Shown: in pieces, positions 49,659 through 64,000 of the stretch | Layout: each line of letters starts with the position of its first letter | How positions within the stretch are numbered: position 1 is the first letter of the stretch | DNA from: Membranipora membranacea | Lineage: Eukaryota > Bryozoa > Gymnolaemata > Cheilostomatida > Membraniporidae | Assembly (NCBI GenBank): GCA_914767715.1 | Contig: OU612068.1 | Span: forward strand, 29,138,001-29,202,000 | Direction: 5' to 3' | Length of the DNA stretch: 64,000 nt | Translations under genes and position numbers: made by a program | The notes under the pieces: model-generated | Told to the model about the DNA's origin: nothing | The model's database searches: none | What the model saw: only the letters and a program-made list of their open reading frames with translations

Positions 49659-50036
49659 CACAGGTCTACTCCAAAACCTGGGATTACGGCAATGTTTGAC
49701 TGCCCCCCTTGAGTTTTTGTTGTTTTGTTGTTTGAAGGTAATACATGGTTTAGAAGACACATCCAACTTTCATGGTCTCTGGAGTCAAAAGAAATTTGGA
49801 CAGCACTTCCCTGGGTATACTGTTTGAAAGACTACCTCCTAAGCTGCTCGTACATACCTTATTTGATGGATTTAGTCACCTGTAGCTCTTTCAGCAAACA
49901 ATTTTAGCACAAAAATCTTTTAAAATCATGCGCAGACTCTCTCTATAGGAAACTAGCAAAGGCCCTACAAAACAACAAAAACTCAAGGGGGGCAGTCAAA
50001 CATTGCCAAAATCCCAGGTTTTGGAGTAGACCTGTG
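49659..50036. mobile_element. 378-bp MITE, hAT-like
   Basis: Inverted ends of about 75 bp begin CACAGGTCTACTCCAAAACC. They are flanked by a perfect 8-bp duplication GTGTGCAA (49651-49658 and 50037-50044), typical of hAT insertions. The arms differ only by small changes, so it is fairly young. No transposase ORF. Confidence 0.88.
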
Positions 50037-51347
50037 GTGTGCAAGGAGACCAGTGGAGACTAAATAAATACTTACTTGGCTGCAAGTTGAGTTCCCTAGT
50101 CTACAGACTCAGGCTGGCAGGAAACTGTCTTATAACATTGCCACAGAACAAAAAACCACCCATTCAATGGACCTCTGGAGTCTGGAACTTGCAATTGCAT
50201 GTCTTTATTTCGCCAAGGACTGGAGTATATAGTTACAGTAGAGTAGTAATGCCTTGAATTTGCCAATCAATGTATGTGACTGTCCAGTATCAACCATCCA
50301 CACTCTGGGCAATGGAAAAATCAAGATATGTGTAAGTCCCAGGGGCTAATACTCCATCCCTGGTGGCAAACCTTGGATCCTCTGTCCTAATTCAATGGCT
50401 GGTGGCAATTACCACTGGGACCACTACATTATTGCACACTACTCAGTTCTGTATCCAAGTCAATTACCCTCCAGAAATATACATACTTGGAAACAGGTCA
50501 CATCCATGAGAAGTGGGGACTGGGGAATCTCCATACCTATGGCCAGGGAGGGTGGGATGATGTGACCCTGGCATGAGTTATAGCTAGAGAGGAAAGCAAC
50601 TGGTTCCATATAATAAATAGTAAGGCTGCAACACTACATTCATCATCTTGTCCAAGCCAACTGACAGCTACTCTGGTCGGTATTCAGTCAAATGCAGTGT
50701 CACCTTGATATTGTATGGCTAGCTCATACAAAATAGATGCTGCCTACTTGCAATCCCAAGCCCATCAGCAATCGTGTATACTGCAATTGTTTTTGGTGTA
50801 ATAAAGTGTGCATCTGTCCTACACTTGTATCTACTGGCGCGAATAAAATTTCGACTTGAAAGATGATATACAAAACTCGAAATAGTGTGCATACCACCAG
50901 GGAGAATGGGAGAATTCTCCCTGATACCACCTCTCTCTCCCACTAGTCAGGTCTATAGCAAGAAACCATGAGTTAGGCGCTGCATTAAGGCCTAGATTAT
51001 GATGCTGATGAGACAACTGTTTAGCCATAAGTGTAAATTTTTGCCAATTATTAAGGAGCCTCTCTGGCCTTTGTCCTAATACTTTTACAACCAACTCTTT
51101 GTCACCATAGTAATAGGCCTAATAGTGTAACTGCTTACCAACCATACCATCTCCTGCGAAAAGAAAGTGGCAATAGATTGCTTGTCTGTGTTTTAGCGGG
51201 GGCCAGGTTTTGCAGTAAACCATTGAACCAGGGATGCTACTGTATATAGCATATGCAATGAACTTTAACCACGTAATCACATATTAATCAATCTCTCACC
51301 TATTGTTCTTTTTTTCAAGACTGGTGATGACTGTGTAATGATATTGA

Positions 51348-57451
<6,104 letters not shown>

Positions 57452-57491
57452 AGGCCATACCGTGACAGCTGCTCATAACCACGAGTAAGCT

Positions 57492-57858
57492 ACCTGTCAC
57501 CACCTGTCATTACCTGTCACTAAATACAACCCATCTGTGCTGTAGAGGTTTGTTTCATCATTCATGGCTTCATCATTATCATGTCATCAGAATCATAAAT
57601 CATTAAAGTGCCTGTATCAAACATTTACAACTTTTCCCTTTCTGCTAAAAATTGTATTCAGTGTCTTCAGGCCTTTCGATTATAGCACAACAAAAAATGT
57701 CTGTTTGAGAAAAGGATTTCCATTTATTATTGTTTTTGTTCACAATTATAACTATCAGCATATCTTTTACATAATTACAACGTATCTGTGGTTGAGAATG
57801 TCTCTCCTCTCCAGATGGTTGTATAGTGACAGGTCAGGTGACAGGTATGGTGACAGGT
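57492..57858. repeat. Triplicated ACCTGTCAC / GTGACAGGT inverted repeat after SelO
   Basis: Three ACCTGTCA-type units at 57492-57522 face three GTGACAGGT units at 57824-57858, so the two arms can pair over about 30 bases around a 300-base interval. It lies 40 bases after the SelO stop, within the likely 3'UTR. It may be a MITE or an RNA structure; no target duplication is clear. Confidence 0.7.
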
Positions 57859-58762
57859 TAGGTATGGCCTCTTAGTTTTTAATGTCATTTATTGAAGAAC
57901 CATCTGATCTCAGAATTAATGAAGAGTTTTGTGTAAATCAATTATTTGAGCACATAACTTGGATGTCGGTTCAATTTAAATGACATGACAGAAGTTTTCA
58001 TCTATTTTATTATACCTATATACTACCTCCCAAGTGATTGTCATTTTTCTCCTGCAAACTGATTTTCAGCATAGTATCCAGTTGCTTCAAACGATTTCAC
58101 TTATCATATTTCCTATGCAAATGTCAGTTTCTATAATAACAGCAGACTGCCATTATTGTTCTAAATGATGGTTATGGCTATGTATGTATACATATTTGTG
58201 TCAGTCATGATTTTCTGCTTTGGCTGCAATGGTAGATATTTTTTACATGTCAAAACAGATGATGCCATAATCTTATTATTCCTACTGAGTGATATAAAGT
58301 GGAATATACTCCAGGATTTTGCCCAGTTGCTGTAAGAATTACTGGCATCCAATTGAAGCTTTCACTGACACGAGACGCTTTGCAAGTAGAAGTTAGAAAA
58401 TGGTGATCATTTTGGCTAACATTGGGAAAAACTGTCAAAGCGTTAGAGCTGTTGATGCCCGCTGGTAATTTGGTAATTGCTATTTGGCAGCTGATAGAAA
58501 GTGATAATGTGAGCTATGTTGGTTGCAATTAAAATTTCATATATTTAATTCGCCTACTTCCATGCAAATTAATACTAGATTAAACTCTAGCTGGCAAAGT
58601 TCCTGGATCCAAATAGTATCAAGAGCAGTACCAATCTGAAATGATCATCATATGCCCTAAGTTCTTACATGACACTGTGTTTTGCATAAAGCTTTTCTCT
58701 AAGTCATTGATGGATCATTTATCACATTCCGCTGTTTCTAGTTTAGAGAGATACACCTCGTA
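57859..58762. other. SelO-lectin interval, no gene seen
   Basis: Probable rest of the SelO 3'UTR and promoter of the lectin gene. No coding sequence recognised. Confidence 0.45.
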
Positions 58763-61700
58763 ATGCATGATCTGGCTATCATAGGTCTATTTCTTCTAAC
58801 ATTGATTGTTTCCTGTGAATCTTTTGATGCTCCTGTGTGGATTTGTCTCGGTAACGAAATTGGCAGCTGTTATTACAAGGTTAGTTACCCCTAAATCATC
58901 TCTATATTTTGAAGTGTCTGATTAATTGTTCTGACATCTCTACTTGTTCATATGAAAATACTGCCTCCAAACTCACTCTCTTTCTATATATACTTACTAT
59001 CACTCGTCACTCGGGCATGTAAACTCTTATATTCTGTCCTCCTACTTTAGAGAAAAGAGTTGCCTGCTCTATCTTATGATGAGGCCCAGCAAGATTGTGT
59101 TGCTAACAATGGGACGCTGGCTATGTTCCCTTCTATAGAGGAGATGGAGATTGTGAACCAGGTCATTACTATTGAGGTCAAGATCAACCTGAACGGAGAG
59201 AAGGAGAGAGCTCCACATCGTTTCTGGGTCGGTGCAAAATGGGATGTGAACCTCCATGACGAAGTGAAAAACCACAGTAGTGAGTGTGTATAGATGTTTA
59301 GTTTGTGTAGATGTTAGCATAAGATATGATAACAAGAAAACAAAGAGATTCGTTAGTCTTAAAACGACTCAAAAGTATATTTGTTGCGATAAATGATATG
59401 GTAGACCTGAACCTGAAGAAATTTTCTTATGTATTGAGTACCTGTGCGATTATCCAACAAAAATTTTGAGGCAGAACATGGAAAAACAGAATCTACTCTG
59501 CTCTTAATTTGTGTTGCAAACTGCGTCAATCACAATCTGAACCCAACAATGGAAAATATAGATACCTCAACTAATTTCTTTGATTAATTATGTTGATATT
59601 CGTTCTTTTTAGTTTATTGGGAGAATGGACACAACGCTAAGAGAGTGCTGCCGTATAAATGGAGACCTGTGTATAGATTTGAAGATGGTGATGCTAGTAT
59701 TAGAACTGGCAGCGGCTGTGTCATAGTTGAGGTTTACATTGAGGATAGATATGTCGTGAAAACGAGACTTCGTAAAGTTAGCTGTGATATCCAGGCGGAT
59801 GTGACTAACTTCATGTGCGAAAAGTCTGATGCGGATGACCCAAGTGAGTGCTAAGTCTAAATTTTAACTTATAGTCCTTTTCTCTTACACTTGTTAACCT
59901 GGGGGGTCTTTCAATTAGAAAGAGTGATCCTTTACTAAAGCAAGTTATCACTATCGCATCACTGTCACATCGCTCAAAATTATCACTCACTTGGTGTTTC
60001 AATTAGAGAAAATCACTCCCAAATCGCTCACTCAGAATGTATATAGTTCCATCAAGTGACTGAGTGATCTGAAAGCGAGACCCCTAGCAGGTATCGCTCA
60101 CTCAGTGAGTGAGCGATAATATTGCGATTTTGGCTGTTTCTAATTGAAAGACCCCCCTGGATGAAAAGCATAATCAGTAGTAATGAGCAATGACCTACAT
60201 GTTTTACTTTCACTTATTTTGGATTAAAATGGAGGTCACCTGTACAATGCAGATAGAAACTAGCATAACCATGTCATAGAACAAAGTTTACTGTTCAAAA
60301 ACAGTTTAACGATTTTATTTTTTGAGTTGTCTTCTCTTTTAAATTGTCTCCATTAGCTGTATGAATTGTATAACCTACAGATCCGACTCGCTGGTGGCAG
60401 CAGTGGGCAGCCTGGCCCAGAGATCTATGTGTAGATGGAAGTATATCAAGTGCTAATAGGACAAGACTCTGTTTTAGCCGTAAGTTATATGAAATGGTAC
60501 AACATTGCTCATTTGTTATTGCCCCTTCTTTCCGCTGTTACTTACATTTTCTTCATGTTTTGGCGGTACTGACTGAAGAATTGTTGCCAGTATTAGGTAG
60601 TGAACCTGTACCTGAACCATTTGGCCACTCCCCTGGACTTACAGCCCAGATGTTACTCCGATTTTAGCCATGTTCTGTGGACTGTTGACATTTGTTGATA
60701 TTCTGGCATTGATTGTCATTGCATGTTGTTTTATCAACTGGGAGGTCATGAGCAATTTTTTTTATTATTTGTCAGATCCATGTGAGCTGGACGGAATGAC
60801 AGAGCAGAAACAGATAAGAGCCTGCTGTGATGCTCCACCACTTCGAGTCCCTAATGGAGTTGTTGTCAAACGGGTATGTTCATCATCAAAGCTGCACGCA
60901 CATGATTTCCCTTCATTATGTCTCAACTACCATGTGCCTCACTGGTGCAAAAGACCATAACCATAACCTTCAAAGATTTTCACATAATATTTATATATGT
61001 TTTTTATTGTGAAGAACTGAGATGAAACTTCCCCCTTCGCCTATCTGATGAGTTCCAATTTTCCATAGTAGTGATCCCATCCCAAGTCAAAACCTTCTGA
61101 TATGTTACTCCAAACATGTGACTGATAAGCTCAATTAAAGGTCATCAAGAAAAGGTCAAGTGAAGGGGAATGAAGACAAACTCATTTAATCTGATTCACG
61201 ACAACTTGTCAAATCAAGGAGGACCTTTTTACTCCCCTGTTAAATAGAGTGATTCAGCTTCTCTTCCCAGTAGATTTGCCTACAACAGATGTTTTAATTG
61301 ACATTATTATCTACTTTCAGTATCGGAACGATTACTTTGGGCTGACTGAGTCTCGAGCCATACATAATAACACAGTAACCATAGTATGTAATAGAGGATA
61401 TGTAGACCCGATAACCCGCCTCTCTACTATAGAGAGTACGTGTCAGCTCAATGAATATAACGAGGGAAGGTGGTTAGGTGCTGTACCTGACGAATGTGTT
61501 ATAGTAGACTGCGGAGATCCTCCTCTTGGTGTACACGCTTTCCCTCCACAAGTAAGCAGGATTTGTTTTTTTAAGGTTCTTTATGGGATGTTGCAGACAA
61601 AGAATATTGAGAATCTGAAACAGATCTGTTGCCCACTCCTTGAATGAGGGAGTTACCGCAAGCTGGAAACCTGTGTGCGAAGAACTTGCCTTGATTTGAA

Positions 61701-63663
61701 GTGTGGGACTGGCTATCAACTGAAATTGCAAACCTTCATGATCTAAACTAAATGCCATACATACAGCCTATTGCCATCAACTTAAATCAATTCGTCAAGT
61801 CAAGCAAATATTTCTTTCGTATATGTTGTAGTTCACAAAGACAACATTTGGTTCTCTGGCCACATACTGGTGTCAGCCCGGATTTAAGGAACCGAAGAAC
61901 AAGAAGTCTAGTGTGACCTTGAGATGCGACACAGAGGACTCCTGGATCGGCCTCGACTTTGATCGTACAACTAAAGCTGTGTGTGAACCTCTCAATCTAG
62001 TTAGTATGCCCTGGTAAGTTATCTAGATAGTATGCCCTGGTGAGTAATCTAGTTATGGTAAGTAAGCAGCTAGAATCTGCAACAGATTGGGATCTATGTC
62101 TCTGTTCGGAGAAAATCATTTTGGCTGAAAGTGTACGTTTTGTGAGATGATTCTGATTTTGACCAATTTATTAAACGCTGGGTTCTAAATTATAAACAAA
62201 TGCTTATTCTGAGTACAAATAAAGTTAAGCTCCGTGAAATTCAGGGTGCCCATTTCTTCAAGATGAACTGATGCTTATGATATTTGTAGGCAGTACTATT
62301 CACCATCAGTAGAGGGTGGTAATGATCACTGTTATAAGCTCAATCATACAGGTACTACATGGGCTGAGGCTCACCTGCAGTGTGATGGAGGGCTGTTATA
62401 CATAGAGGAGGTTCTAGAGATGGAGTTCCTGAGGAGTATTATACTGGAACCTCAGGCTGAGAGGAGTGTTATATGGACTGCAGGACGTAAAGATATGGAT
62501 GGTGAGCAGCGTTCCTCCATCACTATTATACCGGAAGCACACTTGTCTGCACGATTGAAAGCAATTATTTGGTATTCTTTTGCGATTGTAGCTGAAGGTC
62601 CGATATGCGATAAAATTTGAACTGTTTGAAGACCGATGTGATATTTTTTTCCTTAGGAATGGAAAAAAAATGATCATTGTTCAACATATTGGAGTGAGCC
62701 ATTGCGTTTGAATGTAAGGTTTGCTGGAACCTTTTCGTTTTAGGGTAAATACTATACAACATCTTCACATAAATGATAATAATACATGTATTCAAAAACT
62801 ATGTCTCAGTCCATAAGAAAACTTCCTATTCAAATCAGCAATATTCAGAGTGTTATTATTGTTATCATTGTTTTGTTGTTGGCAGAGATGACGTTTAACT
62901 GGAGGCTGGAGGATAATACAAAATTAGATATCGGGGTTGACCAAGTCAATGTGAGATATATGAACTGGGCTCCGGATCATCCTGTTGTAACAGGTCACTA
63001 TCATCGTGACCTCTGTGTAGCGGCCAACTACAGGTCAGTCTCTCTTATTGTGCAGTGATTGGTCAGTTTCTCTGTGCTTACACTTCTCCCCCATATATAA
63101 ATCTTTCTCTCAGACACTTGGTGTCTGAGTTATGTTTTTATGCCATACTAATAGTGTTCTGAGTTTGTGTAAAGAGAGGCCTCTCTTGTTGTAGCGATGA
63201 ACAGTAATTTTCATTGGTTATATTAAGCATGGCTCAAAGAATGAGTAGAATTATCTGCTCGTGAAGGCTTACAGCGTGAGATGTAATGCATATACAATAT
63301 ACGATATTGTAGCGATGGACAATGGTTCTGGGTTAATGTCACATGTGATAACAAGTTTGAGTTTCTGTGTAAGACCATGAAGCAGAAGTTACATGGTGAC
63401 TTCAGTGACTGGTCACAGTGGACTGCCTGTGATAGACAATATATACGTAGGCGGAGTCGTACATGTACTAACCCCGCCCCTTTTTGTGGAGGTTCAGACT
63501 GCCAAGGGGAGACTGAAGAATTGAGGTTTGTTTCTTCCTTTACTGTCTTGAACCCTACAGGATGAAAAGATTCTTTTGAGTTTAAAACTTTGTTTGGTAA
63601 ATATAGTTATAATTTTCCTGTATCATTTAATTTTCTATTCTATTTTCCAGTTCTCAAATGTAA
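58763..63663 (+). CDS. Secreted mosaic C-type lectin (CTLD-TSP1-CCP2-CTLD-TSP1)
   Basis: Eleven exons with consistent phases: 58763-58879, 59051-59279, 59613-59843, 60381-60479, 60776-60873, 61321-61551, 61832-62013, 62290-62501, 62886-63033, 63313-63525, 63651-63663; about 590 residues. Signal peptide MHDLAIIGLFLLTLIVSC. CTLD1: GSCYYK, SYDEAQQDCVANNGTLAMF, RFWVGAKW. TSP1-1: RWWQQWAAWPRDLC, RTRLCF. CCP1: RVPNGVVVKR, NTVTIVCNRGY. CCP2: VDCGDPPLG, ATYWCQPGF. CTLD2: DHCYKLNHTGTTWAEAHLQC, MNWAPDHP, FEFLCK; the usual EPN/QPD plus WND calcium motifs are not evident, so sugar binding is uncertain. TSP1-2: FSDWSQWTAC, RRRSRTC, then CQGETEEL. The last 13-nt exon gives only SSQM and leaves TSP1-2 without its sixth Cys, so the true end may lie outside the window. 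Probably an extracellular recognition or matrix protein. Confidence 0.8.
59902..60156. mobile_element. 255-bp MITE, Harbinger-like, in lectin intron
   Basis: Terminal inverted repeats GGGGGTCTTTCAATTAGAAA and its complement at the right end, flanked by CTG on both sides (59899-59901, 60157-60159). A 3-bp duplication with G-rich ends suggests PIF/Harbinger. The inside contains a GCTCACTCAGTGAGTGAGC palindrome. No coding sequence. Confidence 0.7.
61997..62053 (+). repeat. 26-bp tandem duplication across a splice donor
   Basis: TAGTATGCCCTGGTAAG and TAGTATGCCCTGGTGAG follow each other 26 bases apart, so the lectin exon 61832-62013 has two donors (GT at 62014 and 62040). Using the second would add TGG-TAA in frame and stop the protein after CCP2. 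Confidence 0.8.
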
Positions 63664-64000
63664 CTTACTATTAAGGAATTTCTAAAATCAAATTACACTA
63701 AACTTTAATCTGTGAACTTGATAAGGTAGCTCAAAATATTGTTTGGTGACTACTGGTTGATGATAGATTCTTTTGGTGTGTATGTGTAACTCACCTGTTT
63801 GATGTGGCTGTACCTATGTTAAAAATAGCTGTCTACTCATCATTCAATGCAGTTTGCAGATGATATTGTGAAAACTGTGAAATGGTGAGGTTTGAACCCT
63901 CAAACTTTATGCCCACTGACCAGTGATTATCGCCCCTTCTGATTAATGTTTTCAGTCATTGTTGTATTGACCCTGGTCAAGCTCCCTATGCTAACTTACA
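63664..64000. other. 3' end of window, no gene seen
   Basis: No further coding exon was recognised. It may be the 3'UTR of the lectin gene or an intron if the gene continues. Confidence 0.4.

Larger units (their letters stand above)
45546..51347. other. Gene-poor stretch between COPS8 and SelO
   Basis: It should contain the missing first COPS8 exon and the SelO promoter. One ORF has coding-like composition: plus 46452-46643, starting MAKNYSSSSSDSENENYREI, acidic and Ser-rich with no recognised domain; it may be a first exon or chance. Otherwise only a hairpin (46147-46220) and a MITE (49659-50036) stand out. Confidence 0.4.

Noticed and set aside
57462-57520. Hairpin GTGACAG...CTGTCAC right after the SelO UGA as a SECIS element
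   Set aside because: It pairs canonically, lacks the tandem G-A quartet on the 3' side and lies too close to the UGA.
58395-58460. GTGAT...TTGATG structure with an AAAA loop as a SECIS element
   Set aside because: The helix above the quartet is too short and asymmetric to support the call by eye.
63128-63210. Second copy of a lectin acceptor (TTGTAGCGATGAACAG near 63189) as an alternative exon
   Set aside because: It resembles the true acceptor at 63312 but is not followed by coding sequence of the lectin domain.

Overview
The window is AT-rich genomic DNA from a non-vertebrate animal. Genes carry canonical GT-AG introns and are spread out, with AT microsatellites and decayed transposons between them. 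Two PRD-class homeobox genes, retinal homeobox (rx) and homeobrain (hbn), sit next to each other. This is part of the homeobrain-rx-orthopedia cluster known from Cnidaria and protostomes; hbn is lost in vertebrates. I cannot place the phylum from sequence alone.

Layout. 0-14 kb is an accessory region built by segmental duplication of a two-gene block: a secreted NHL-propeller gene on the plus strand facing a peptide-precursor gene on the minus strand. In copy 1 (about 0.5-6.3 kb) the NHL gene is full length but has one in-frame TAA, the peptide gene is a 3' relic, and a 95-copy 16-bp satellite lies between them. In copy 2 (about 7.9-13.9 kb) the NHL-type gene has lost its propeller yet stays in frame, and the peptide gene is intact. 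14-16.6 kb holds simple repeats and a dead LINE. 16.7-20.7 kb is rx (+) and 28.9-32.5 kb is hbn (-), tail to tail. 32.5-43 kb is a large gene-poor stretch with a LINE 3' end near 41.6-42 kb. 43.4-45.5 kb is COP9 signalosome subunit 8 (COPS8, minus strand, first exon not found). 45.6-51.3 kb is gene-poor with a hAT-type MITE. 51.3-57.5 kb is selenoprotein O, with a UGA two codons before the stop that matches the conserved Sec-Ser-Ser terminus. 58.8-63.7 kb is a secreted mosaic lectin (CTLD-TSP1-CCP-CCP-CTLD-TSP1).

Most notable. (1) The minus-strand gene at 11.1-13.8 kb looks like an undescribed prohormone. It has a signal peptide, a pyroGlu/amidated 12-mer flanked by dibasic sites, and two long amidated peptides of about 48 residues encoded by a duplicated exon pair. 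(2) The NHL paralogue pair shows exon loss with a new splice acceptor, frame-preserving microduplications, a GC-AG intron and a premature stop. (3) The satellite has a C/T barcode that records an internal duplication. (4) SelO appears to be a genuine selenoprotein gene, with an unusual inverted repeat in its 3' region. Gene models were built by eye from splice signals and reading frame; none was tested against transcripts.
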